From Alphaproteobacteria bacterium (GTDB lineage: Bacteria > Pseudomonadota > Alphaproteobacteria > ATCC43930 > CGMCC-115725): a stretch of DNA of 49,321 bases. The position numbers and the translations under genes are program-made. The stretch lies in contig JAFAYW010000126.1 of the NCBI GenBank assembly GCA_019240125.1, positions 1-49,321 on the forward strand. The letters are read 5' to 3'. The number at the start of each line of letters is the position of its first letter. Positions within the stretch are counted from its first letter, which is position 1. Shown here one piece after another: positions 42,815 through 49,321 of the stretch. Below the pieces are notes generated by a model. It searched no databases. It was not told the origin of the DNA and saw nothing but the letters and a program-made list of their open reading frames with translations.

Positions 42815-42930
42815 AACGGCGACCCCGCTCTGCCCTTCGGCGGCTACAAGCATCCGGCTGGGGCCGCGAGATGGGTGACGCCATCGAACTCGACACCGAA
42901 GTCAAGGTGGTCGCAGCCTCGCTGGGGTAG
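42815..42930 (+). pseudogene. C-terminal remnant of an aldehyde dehydrogenase, frameshifted
   Basis: The frame from 42815 reads NGDPALPFGGYKHP and, after a one-base deletion near 42857, continues in another frame as WGREMGDAIELDTEVKVVAASLG ending at TAG 42928-42930 (shown here as its key parts: WGREMG, IELDTEVK). This is the conserved tail of aldehyde dehydrogenases (LPFGGYKxSGxGRExG ... YTExK). The remaining roughly 450 codons are absent; upstream is the intact OpgC-like gene. It is a dead fragment, evidence of deletion here. Confidence 0.8.
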
Positions 42931-43206
42931 GCGGTCGGATCACGGGAGGCACCACATCGCGCATAGAGCACTCCACCGAGGCGAGGAGTTGAGCGAGGTC
43001 ACGGTTGCCGTGGAAGTTGATCTGGAAGACGTGGAGACTGGCCTTCTCGCGAGAACGCATTTAATCGCGGGCGATCTCGGGGCCCTCGCCGGCGGCAGTG
43101 ACCAATCGGCGTCGCCGTGTAGTTAGCGGGCTGATCGCAATAGGCGTTGCGAGCGCCGTGTATCGCCGTTTGGGGGGCGGTGAGCCGTCCGGGGCGACCC
43201 GCGAAA
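42931..43206. other. Non-coding or decayed sequence
   Basis: No intact gene is seen. A short open stretch around 42990-43095 reads EVTVAVEVDLEDVETGLLAR, vaguely like the hot-dog thioesterase strand VEVxAEDxxTGxRxxT, and may be another gene remnant, but the match is too short to be sure. Confidence 0.3.
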
Positions 43207-43422
43207 TCAGGCGTGTGACATCTTGTCGAACAAGCCGATTAACTCAGCGCGCTCGTTTTCATCCAACCGACTGGTAAGTCTTCCGAGGACGACTTCGTAG
43301 GAGGTAGGCGCCGGGCAGGGTCGAACGACTATCGTGGTTGACTTGAGTGAAGCAGCTGATTCAGCTGCTACTTGGTCGAGAAGCCGTATGAACCTGGCAA
43401 CGACCACCTCAGTATCAGCCAT
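43207..43422 (-). CDS. Hypothetical 71-residue protein
   Basis: ATG 43422 has a strong GGAGG 8 bp upstream and opens a 71-residue frame (MADTEVVVARFIRLLDQVAAE ... ENERAELIGLFDKMSHA, about 60 percent helical by eye). Longer in-frame starts exist at 43545 and 43650 (112 or 147 residues), the former with a weaker GGAG. I do not recognise the family. It sits alone between decayed sequence and a region without clear genes, so it may be real but recent or spurious. Confidence 0.4.
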   Translation of the reverse strand: MADTEVVVARFIRLLDQVAAESAASLKSTTIVVRPCPAPTSYEVVLGRLTSRLDENERAELIGLFDKMSHA

Positions 43423-43963
43423 TGGTTCATCCTCCGTGAGAGCCCGCGTTGCACCCACTGGTGCCATCGTCCTGGAGAGCGCGGGGATCAGCATCTCCCG
43501 CGGCTCGGCTTTAACGACCCAATTCAACGGCGGTTCATTAAACATGGGGTGGCTCCGAACCGGGAGTTGCTCAACGCCATGATCATAGAGTGCGGTGGCT
43601 CCGGCCGATGTAAAGCAGTTCACACACGATGCAATTTTCGCAAATCGCACGTGACCAACTGAGAGAGCCGCGGCAGTCGCGTATCGTCGGATACGAGCCC
43701 GCCGGTGAGCAGTCTGCGATGCTGATGCCGCCAGGGCCGATGGGCGGCTAAGCCTCGGGTGCCTTGGGAGTTTCGATGGACGAGCTGACAGACACGATGA
43801 CGCTTACCACCGGCTAAGTTGCAGTGCCGATGGCGGATGCGGTCGGAACCATGGACCTGAGCATTGAATCCGGTACAAGATTTCGTATCGGTCAGGGAGC
43901 TTCGAAATCATTCCTCCACATGAGGGCGTCTATGCCCGTATAAGGCCCTCAAAGCTACACGGC
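43423..43963. other. Gap with only very short ORFs before the SET-domain gene
   Basis: No recognised gene. The plus strand has a 40-codon ORF at 43629-43751 (ending MLMPPGPMGG) without a ribosome binding site, and a 13-codon ORF at 43776-43817 with GGGAG upstream. Minus-strand extensions of the 71-residue gene would cover 43423-43650. Nothing here is supported as a gene. Confidence 0.4.
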
Positions 43964-44293
43964 GTGGGTGTTTTCGCGATCCGCGAGATCCCGCCAGGGA
44001 CGAACCTGTTTCCGAACGATCCTGGCGGCCTTCGCGAGCTCGATCCGATATTCCTGGAGAATGAAGATCCTGAAATTCGCCAGCTCTACCAGGATTTCTG
44101 TGTCCTATCCCAAGGTAGATGGTTTGGACCCAGTGACTTCAACAATTTGACGGTGGGCTGGTACTTGAACCACTCGCTTAATCCGAATGTCGCGGTGGAT
44201 GACGCGTTCAATTTCGTCACGCTCCGCGACATCCGGAAGGGGGAAGAACTTACCGTCGATTACCGGACCTACAGTCGGGAACTCGAAACCTGA
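43964..44293 (+). CDS. SET domain-containing protein (5' end uncertain)
   Basis: The 109-residue frame from GTG 43964 has the C-terminal half of a SET domain: VGWYLNHSLNPNVAVDD (SAM-pocket NHS motif, 69-71) and GEELTVDYRTYS (93-104, catalytic-region Tyr). The same frame is open upstream to 43868 and reads IIPPHEGVYARIRPSKLHGVGVFAI, exactly the expected SET N-terminal strand (..S..HGxGVFA), but without ATG, GTG or TTG. So the true start is a rare codon (ATT 43910 or ATC), or the gene lost its 5' end. SET proteins methylate lysines; bacterial ones of this short type are of unknown target. Convergent with the diiron gene, 6 bp apart. Confidence 0.75.
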   Translation: MGVFAIREIPPGTNLFPNDPGGLRELDPIFLENEDPEIRQLYQDFCVLSQGRWFGPSDFNNLTVGWYLNHSLNPNVAVDDAFNFVTLRDIRKGEELTVDYRTYSRELET

Positions 44294-44299
44294 GAGTTT

Positions 44300-45226
44300 T
44301 TAGGCGCTCACCAGGCCAAACTCCTTCCGGTAACGGCGAAAGCAACGCTCCCCACAAGCGAGCCGGAGCAGCGCTCCTTCCGCGATCGCCGTCGCGGCGC
44401 GCGGCTCCTCCGCCAGGATGGAGTGGATGATCTCGCGGTTCCAGGCGGCCGAGTGCTTCACGTCGAGCACTGCGTGCAAGGCAAAATAATGTCTCGCCTT
44501 TGCCGGAATGCCGAGGCGCTCCAGGCCTCGCGTGACGTAAACGGCGCGGCCCGGGGCGGTCAGCTCGATAATGCCCAGCGCGCCTATGGACTGATAAGCG
44601 TAGCGGCGGTTCGCGGCCAGGGCGACCATCATGTTAGTCAGCGCCAGCGACTCCCACACGGTGCTGTCCACCGTTGATCGCGCGCCAAGCGCACGTCCGA
44701 GAGCGCTCAGCATCGGACCGTGCATGGCCTTGCGATTGCCACGGCCCATTTCGTCCCAATAGTTGCGGGCAAGTTCCAGCTTGGCCGTGGTTCCCATGCG
44801 CACCTGGGTCAGCGCGACGAGATCATCGAACCCCGCCTCGCCGCCAATTTCCTGCTCGATAAACCAGCGCATCTCGGCGCGCGAGGCGGTCTCCGCCAGC
44901 CAGGGGAACAGGGCGTCGCCTTGTCCCGGTCCGGTATCGCGCAGCCCCTCATACCAATCCATGAACCCTTCCGGGGTACCGGGGGCCGACTTGGCGCGCA
45001 CCGCCACTGCCTGGCGTTCTTGTTCGACGAATTGCGCCTCCATTGCCTTCATCTGCTGTTCTTCGGCGAGATCGGCACGCCAGCGATCGTTGGACAATGC
45101 CGGCCGCAGGCGCTTTTCGTTGTAGCGGGCCAGACGCCGCTGCGTTTCGGCCATATCTTCCCAGCCCGTGCGATCGGCCGCCCGACCTGCCTGGCATTCA
45201 CGGTCCAGAACTGGAGTATTCGGCAT
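44300..45226 (-). CDS. Heme-oxygenase-like diiron (iron-containing redox enzyme) family protein
   Basis: A 308-residue all-helical protein. The second half resembles the HDO superfamily (TENA/PqqC/UndA-like), with candidate iron ligands Glu126 or Glu130 (FIEQEIGGE), Glu159 and His169 (YWDEMGRGNRKAMHG), Glu221, and Asp255/His258 in HYFALHAVLDVKHSAAW. Members oxidise amino-acid or fatty-acid substrates (N-oxygenation, C-C cleavage, decarboxylation). GGAGAGAGG precedes ATG 45226. It is 18 bp downstream of the methyltransferase gene in the same operon. The substrate is unknown. The first 100 residues are charged helices without known match. Confidence 0.82.
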   Translation of the reverse strand: MPNTPVLDRECQAGRAADRTGWEDMAETQRRLARYNEKRLRPALSNDRWRADLAEEQQMKAMEAQFVEQERQAVAVRAKSAPGTPEGFMDWYEGLRDTGPGQGDALFPWLAETASRAEMRWFIEQEIGGEAGFDDLVALTQVRMGTTAKLELARNYWDEMGRGNRKAMHGPMLSALGRALGARSTVDSTVWESLALTNMMVALAANRRYAYQSIGALGIIELTAPGRAVYVTRGLERLGIPAKARHYFALHAVLDVKHSAAWNREIIHSILAEEPRAATAIAEGALLRLACGERCFRRYRKEFGLVSA

Positions 45227-45244
45227 CGCCTCTCTCCTCTCGGG

Positions 45245-46210
45245 TCAACCGCAAACAACGAGCGATACAACTGCGATCCGCTCGACTTCGCGGTAGCACG
45301 CTCCGTCGAGCTCTTCGCCGAACACATCGGGATCGATTTCTTTGTATTCATAGCCGCGGCCGGCTTGTGCCAGCACCGTTTCTGCCTGTTCTCGGAACAG
45401 GTCGTGCCCGGCAACGATAGCGGATCCGGTATAGAGCGCCAGCCGGCCCCCTTGCGCCAGGCAGGCAAGCCCCTCGCGCAGAATTCGCAGCGACAGGCCC
45501 TCGCCGAAGGTCCCGCCGCCATTGCGGTACAAACGATTTGCGGGATCGCGCAGATAAGGCGGGTTCGAGACGATCAGATCGAATTTGCTTTCCGCGAAGG
45601 CGCTGCAAACATCGGCTGCGAGCATGGCCGCCGGCGTGTCAGCCAGCTGCGCGTTGGCGCGGGCTAGATGCAGGGCACCCGGGTTGATGTCGGTGAGAAC
45701 GACGAGTGGCCGGTTCGCGGCGATCTGCGCTGCCAGTATTCCGCCAACGCCGCTGCCGCAGCCGAGGTCGAGAATGCGGCGCGGGGGCGAGGTCAATTCG
45801 GCCATGACGCGTTCGATCATCGCACCGAAGCGGTAGGTATCCGGCCCAAAGAAAACCGCATCCGGATTGACCGTCGGAAACGCCGAATGAGCGAACAGCA
45901 TCCCGGATAAGGTCGAGAACCGGAGCTTGCTCGCCACCAGCGACCCGCGCGGCTCAAGGATGCCGGCGCTGCGTGCCAGTTCCATGATTGCAGGCGGCAG
46001 CCGCTCGGGGGAGATCGGTCGGCTCCAGCCAAAGAAACCGCGCAGCGAGCCGGCAATAGCGTTTTCCGGGCGGCGGTTCACCCGTTCGATCGTCAGCGGG
46101 GTTGGCGTTACAAAGGAATATCCCAATCGCTGGAGCGCGCGCCCCAGCTCGCACAGCGAGGCGAATGCCTCGCTTCGACGGCAAGCAAGAGTATCTGCGG
46201 CGGCGATCAC
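45245..46210 (-). CDS. Class I SAM-dependent methyltransferase with NPPY motif
   Basis: A 321-residue methyltransferase. Motif I is ILDLGCGSGVGG (147-157), the acidic ribose residue lies in LTDINPGAL, and motif IV is SNPPYL (215-220), the signature of enzymes that methylate nitrogen in amides or exocyclic amines (PrmC, RsmC, N6-adenine methyltransferases). The N-terminal 135 residues are a separate domain (RGFFGWSRPISPERLP ... MLFAHSAFPTVNPDAVFFGPDTYRF) that is not the PrmC N-terminus, so a release-factor role is unlikely. GTG 46210 is the start. It is the first gene of a two-gene operon with the diiron protein and is divergent (91 bp) from the ATP-grasp gene. Confidence 0.85.
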   Translation of the reverse strand: MIAAADTLACRRSEAFASLCELGRALQRLGYSFVTPTPLTIERVNRRPENAIAGSLRGFFGWSRPISPERLPPAIMELARSAGILEPRGSLVASKLRFSTLSGMLFAHSAFPTVNPDAVFFGPDTYRFGAMIERVMAELTSPPRRILDLGCGSGVGGILAAQIAANRPLVVLTDINPGALHLARANAQLADTPAAMLAADVCSAFAESKFDLIVSNPPYLRDPANRLYRNGGGTFGEGLSLRILREGLACLAQGGRLALYTGSAIVAGHDLFREQAETVLAQAGRGYEYKEIDPDVFGEELDGACYREVERIAVVSLVVCG

Positions 46211-46301
46211 GCGGTGTGAACGGCTCGCGGTGGACTCGGTTCAAATTTTGTCGAGAACTTGCGGCTGGCGTCCGGCGTTACCCACCGACGCTCGGGCGGA
46301 G
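46211..46301. promoter_or_regulatory. Shared divergent promoter region of methyltransferase and ATP-grasp genes
   Basis: Only 91 bp separate the two divergent start codons, so both promoters must be here or overlap the coding ends. I cannot pick confident -35/-10 boxes. Confidence 0.35.
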
Positions 46302-47612
46302 ATGGCGTTGCGATTTCTCGGCATCGGCCAATACAACGATCTCGGTAACCTATACCGGAGGCTGCTGGCCGCCGGTCATGAGGTGCGCGTCTTTGTCAGC
46401 GAAGCCGATGCCTCGGGCGTGCTCGCCGGCATCGTGCCCCGAACCGAGGATTGGCGCGCCGAGCTGCCCTGGATCCGAGCCGCCGGCCGCGCGGGCGTCA
46501 TTCTGTTCGAGGGGGTCGACCAAGGCCTCCTTCAGGATCGGCTGCGGGCGGAAGGCTATCAGGTAATCGGCGGTTCGGCCTTCGGCGACCGTCTGGAGAA
46601 TGATCGCGCTTTTGGGCAGCAGGCGATGGCGGAAGCCGGAATGCGCGTCGCGCCAAGCCACGAGTTTCAAGACTTCGACCACGCTCTTGCTTTCCTGCGC
46701 TCGCAGGGTGGGCGGTGGGTCTATAAACTCAACGGAGGCGAATTTCCGTCCACCCACAACTATGTCGGCGAACTGGATGACGGCAGCGATGTGATCGCGC
46801 TGATCGAGATGCATCGCGACCGCTGGCACAGCGTCGACAGGCCGAGCTTTGTATTGATGCAGCACGTCAGCGGCGTCGAAATCGGTGTCGGAGCTTACTT
46901 TAACGGCGAACGCTTCCTCACGCCGGCCTGCCTCGATTGGGAGCACAAGCGGCTGTTTCCCGGTGACCTCGGCGAGCTCACCGGTGAGATGGGCACGTTG
47001 GTCACCTACCGCGGTGCCGAGCGATTATTCGAGGCGACGCTGGCCCCCATGGCAGCGCGGCTGCGGGAAGCGGGCTATTGCGGCTACATCAATCTCAACA
47101 CGATCGTGGACGAGCGCGGGATCTGGCCGCTCGAATTTACCTGCCGGTTCGGCTATCCGGGATACGCCATTCTCGAGGAACTGCACGTCGAGGACTGGGG
47201 CGCAATCTTCACCCGTATGTTGTCTCGCGATGGCCTGGAAATAGCGACGCACCCGGGATACGCCGTTGGGGTCGTGCTGACGGTCCCGCCGTTCCCCTAC
47301 CGGTCCGATTACGACGTGCTTTCAAAAGGGATGCCGATCCTGTTCAAGGGGACCCCGTCGCCCGAGGACCATGCCCACCTGCATTACTGCGAGGTGGCGC
47401 TCTCCGAAGGGCGCCTCGTGACCAGCGGTGTCATCGGCGATCTAATGATCGTGACGGGTCGGGGCACAACGGTGGAGGCTGCGCAAGCGGCCGCATATGG
47501 CCTCGCCGGCAGGGTCGTCGTCCCCAATCTTAGGTACCGCAACGATATCGGCGCGCGCTTTCTGCGCGAGGATCGTGAGCGATTGATGAACTGGGGAATT
47601 CTGCCCGGATGA
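46302..47612 (+). CDS. PurD-like ATP-grasp ligase (not the purine enzyme)
   Basis: A 436-residue ATP-grasp protein. The N-terminal domain MALRFLGIGQYNDLGNLYRRL is a nucleotide-like Rossmann fold but lacks PurD's GSGGREHAL. The ATP-binding core shows GDRLENDRAFGQQAMAEAG, WVYKLNGGEFPSTHNYVG (ATP lysine Lys142), EIGVGAYFNGERF and PLEFTCRFGYPGY, like PurD's EFNxRFGDPE. So it is a diverged GAR-synthetase homologue that probably forms an amide or peptide-type bond on another substrate. ATG 46302 is chosen over a long upstream frame antisense to the methyltransferase. Divergent with 91 bp from the methyltransferase-diiron operon, which suggests a shared pathway. Confidence 0.82.
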   Translation: MALRFLGIGQYNDLGNLYRRLLAAGHEVRVFVSEADASGVLAGIVPRTEDWRAELPWIRAAGRAGVILFEGVDQGLLQDRLRAEGYQVIGGSAFGDRLENDRAFGQQAMAEAGMRVAPSHEFQDFDHALAFLRSQGGRWVYKLNGGEFPSTHNYVGELDDGSDVIALIEMHRDRWHSVDRPSFVLMQHVSGVEIGVGAYFNGERFLTPACLDWEHKRLFPGDLGELTGEMGTLVTYRGAERLFEATLAPMAARLREAGYCGYINLNTIVDERGIWPLEFTCRFGYPGYAILEELHVEDWGAIFTRMLSRDGLEIATHPGYAVGVVLTVPPFPYRSDYDVLSKGMPILFKGTPSPEDHAHLHYCEVALSEGRLVTSGVIGDLMIVTGRGTTVEAAQAAAYGLAGRVVVPNLRYRNDIGARFLREDRERLMNWGILPG

Positions 47613-47669
47613 TCGGCTCCTAACCACACCCGCTACGACGCCCAAACCAATGGTCGCCGTGCAACGGGA

Positions 47670-49321
47670 TCAAACCAGGGGCGCCGGGTTGCGCACGTAG
47701 TCCTTGATCGCGTCGGCCGCCCAGCAGGCCAGCATGCCGATCGTCTCGGTGGGGCCGTTCGCGGGCTGCTGCGGGAAGGCGCTGCCGCCGACCACGAACA
47801 GGTTCGAGACGTCCCAAGATTGCAGATATTTGTTGACGACGCTGGTCGACGGATCGCTTCCCATCACGGCGCCCCCGACATTGTGGGTGCTCTGGTAACC
47901 GGGGAGACCGAAATGCGTGCCCTTGTTATGGCCGCCAAAGCGCGAGCCCTTCAGTGCACGGCCGATCTCCATGCAGCGCTCGTTCAGGTAATCCATCATC
48001 CGCAATTCGTTCTCGTTCCAGTCGAACGTCATACGCAGGAGCGGCAGGCCGTAAGCGTCTTTGTAAGTCGGATCGAGATCGAGATAGTTGTGCTGATAGC
48101 TCAGGCAGGTTGCGTGGATCGAGATCGACATGTTGCGGCGATAGTGCTGCGCCACCGCTTTCTTCCATTCGCCGCCCCAGCGCGGGGTGCCGGCCGGCAC
48201 GCGCTTGCCCTTGATCGGCGACGCCCCGCTGCTCGCGACGTTGATATAGGCGCCGCCGATAAAGCCGAGCGGGCCACGGTCGATCACATCGCCGTTGAAC
48301 TCGTCGATCGAGGTGTTGACCTGGCCGCCGCCGATAAACGGATTGAATTCGATATCGTCAAAGAACACCTGGACCGAGGCGCCTTGCTGGTAGGCGTAAT
48401 TGCGGCCGACCGTGCCCTTGCCGGTGCGCGGATCATACGGCGTGCCGATGCCCGACAGCAGCAATAGCCGCGTGTTGCTAAAGCAATAGGCGCCGAGGAT
48501 GACGATGTCGGCCGGCTGTTCCACTTCATTGCCGCGGGCGTCGATATAGGTGACGCCGGTGGCCTTCTTGCCGGTGGAATCGGTGTTGACGCGCAATACA
48601 TTGCACAGCGGGCGCATCTCAAAGGTCGGCTGCCGGAAGAGCGCCGGGTGCACCGAGGTCATGGGATTGGCCTTGGCGCCCGAACCGCAGACGTGGCTCG
48701 AGCAGAAGCCGCCGCGCGAGCATTCGAGCATCTGTACCCGGTACAGATTGCGATAGTCGGCGGTCATCGCCGCAGTCGGGCCCTGAAACGGCACATAGCC
48801 GAGCAAGCGCGTCGCCTCGGCGAACAACTCGCCCTCATAGGTGCGCCTGGTCGGCGGGTTGGGATATTCGCGCGAGCGCGGCCCTTCGTGCGGATTGCCG
48901 CCGGCCTGGATCTCTCCCTCTAGGTTGCCGGCCTTGCCGCCGACGCCGAAAATTTCCTCGAACTGGTCGTAGTAGGGTTCGACCTCGTCCCAGGTGACAC
49001 CCCAATCCTGTAGATTCATTCCTTCGGGGATGAAGCTGGCGCCGTACCGCTCCTTGATCTTCGAGTGCATCTCGAAATCGTGCGGCAGAAAGCGGCGGGC
49101 ATTGCCGCCCCAATGCGCCGACGTACCACCGACCATTTCGCCTGGCTTGAACGCCCCCATCTCGCGCATCGGCAATGCCGTCTGCGCGTCGTTGTTGCGG
49201 AAGGTGAGCGTGTCGCGCGAGAGGTTCTGGAAGATGTCGCTGTGCCGATCGAACTTCAGCTCGTCATAAACATTGGGTTTCGCAAAATCGGTGTTGATGT
49301 CGAACTGCTTGCCGCGCTCTA
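47670..49321 (-). CDS. GMC family oxidoreductase (partial, N-terminus beyond the window)
   Basis: The frame is open from the stop at 47670 to the window edge, 550 codons without a start needed. It resembles FAD-dependent GMC oxidoreductases of the gluconate 2-dehydrogenase large-subunit type. Seen are GEMVGGTSAHWGGNARRF (FAD contact), DIVILGAYCFSNTRLLLLSG, STHNVGGAVMGSDP with the catalytic-region His-Asn, and FVVGGSAFPQQPANGPTETI (C-terminal FAD motif). The missing part includes the N-terminal GxGxxG. Such enzymes oxidise sugars or alcohols in the periplasm, passing electrons to a cytochrome. Convergent with the ATP-grasp gene, 57 bp apart; whether it belongs to the same pathway is unknown. 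Confidence 0.9.
   Translation of the reverse strand, partial: ERGKQFDINTDFAKPNVYDELKFDRHSDIFQNLSRDTLTFRNNDAQTALPMREMGAFKPGEMVGGTSAHWGGNARRFLPHDFEMHSKIKERYGASFIPEGMNLQDWGVTWDEVEPYYDQFEEIFGVGGKAGNLEGEIQAGGNPHEGPRSREYPNPPTRRTYEGELFAEATRLLGYVPFQGPTAAMTADYRNLYRVQMLECSRGGFCSSHVCGSGAKANPMTSVHPALFRQPTFEMRPLCNVLRVNTDSTGKKATGVTYIDARGNEVEQPADIVILGAYCFSNTRLLLLSGIGTPYDPRTGKGTVGRNYAYQQGASVQVFFDDIEFNPFIGGGQVNTSIDEFNGDVIDRGPLGFIGGAYINVASSGASPIKGKRVPAGTPRWGGEWKKAVAQHYRRNMSISIHATCLSYQHNYLDLDPTYKDAYGLPLLRMTFDWNENELRMMDYLNERCMEIGRALKGSRFGGHNKGTHFGLPGYQSTHNVGGAVMGSDPSTSVVNKYLQSWDVSNLFVVGGSAFPQQPANGPTETIGMLACWAADAIKDYVRNPAPLV

Noticed and set aside
45245..46210. PrmC (release factor glutamine methyltransferase)
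   Set aside because: NPPY is shared, but the N-terminal domain differs and there is no prfA neighbour.
46302..47612. Purine biosynthesis enzyme PurD
   Set aside because: The phosphoribosylamine-binding N-terminal motif is missing and there is no purine context.
1..49321. tRNA, rRNA or riboswitch genes
   Set aside because: The intergenic spaces were read for cloverleaf ends and known conserved motifs; none was found by eye. A covariance-model scan could still reveal a small RNA.

Overview
The window reads as one contig of a high-GC alphaproteobacterium, most likely from or near the Rhodospirillales. The basis is the gene content and order: tlpA <> argH-lptM-lysA-TIGR02302/DUF4175, a zinc-ribbon (MJ0042) protein near ftsE-ftsX-ydcF-plsC, and carB-greA. 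No rRNA, tRNA, prophage or CRISPR array was seen. The taxonomic placement is an inference from content, not a database result.

Layout. 1-0.3 kb: the 3' tail of an IS481-like transposase running into a palindromic dispersed repeat just ahead of carB. 0.3-11.6 kb: core genes (carB, greA, a serine esterase, a TlpA thioredoxin, argH, lptM, lysA, a DUF4175 membrane protein, a DUF882 murein peptidase). 11.7-13.8 kb: a 707-residue Gly/Ser-rich beta-solenoid protein. 13.9-22.8 kb: a zinc-ribbon protein and ftsE-ftsX-ydcF-plsC, with a complete branched-chain amino acid (Liv-type) ABC importer operon between them. 22.8-27.0 kb: a deazaflavin F420 module on the minus strand (cofD, cofE, a glucose-6-phosphate dehydrogenase-like F420 enzyme and a second LLM oxidoreductase), interspersed with palindromes and a 7-bp tandem repeat. 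27.1-32.6 kb: a small conserved protein, an acetamidase/formamidase, a split TPP-dependent decarboxylase, a 14-TM MFS pump and a GT87-type membrane glycosyltransferase. 32.6-32.8 kb: a short selenoprotein gene (SelW/Rdx family) read through an in-frame TGA. 32.9-37.3 kb: surface polysaccharide functions (wecB and a giant two-domain glycosyltransferase). 37.6-42.8 kb: DUF3455, an MscS channel, an FMN reductase, a DoxX-like protein and an OpgC-like protein. 42.8-44.0 kb: decayed sequence with an aldehyde dehydrogenase remnant. 44.0-49.3 kb: a SET-domain protein, then a possible small-molecule locus (heme-oxygenase-like diiron protein, NPPY methyltransferase, PurD-like ATP-grasp ligase) and a GMC oxidoreductase cut by the window edge.

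The strongest single discovery is the selenoprotein at 32601-32819. Conventional gene calling breaks it at codon 11 (TGA). The sequence has a CxxU redox motif, a family-typical remainder in the same frame, a good ribosome binding site, a hairpin correctly spaced after the TGA, and a strong terminator after the real stop. The most interesting uncharacterised locus is the methyltransferase-diiron protein operon, divergent from a PurD-like ATP-grasp gene (44300-47612). The F420 module with its sugar-phosphate dehydrogenase homologue is a third point of interest, because this cofactor is patchily distributed in Gram-negative bacteria.
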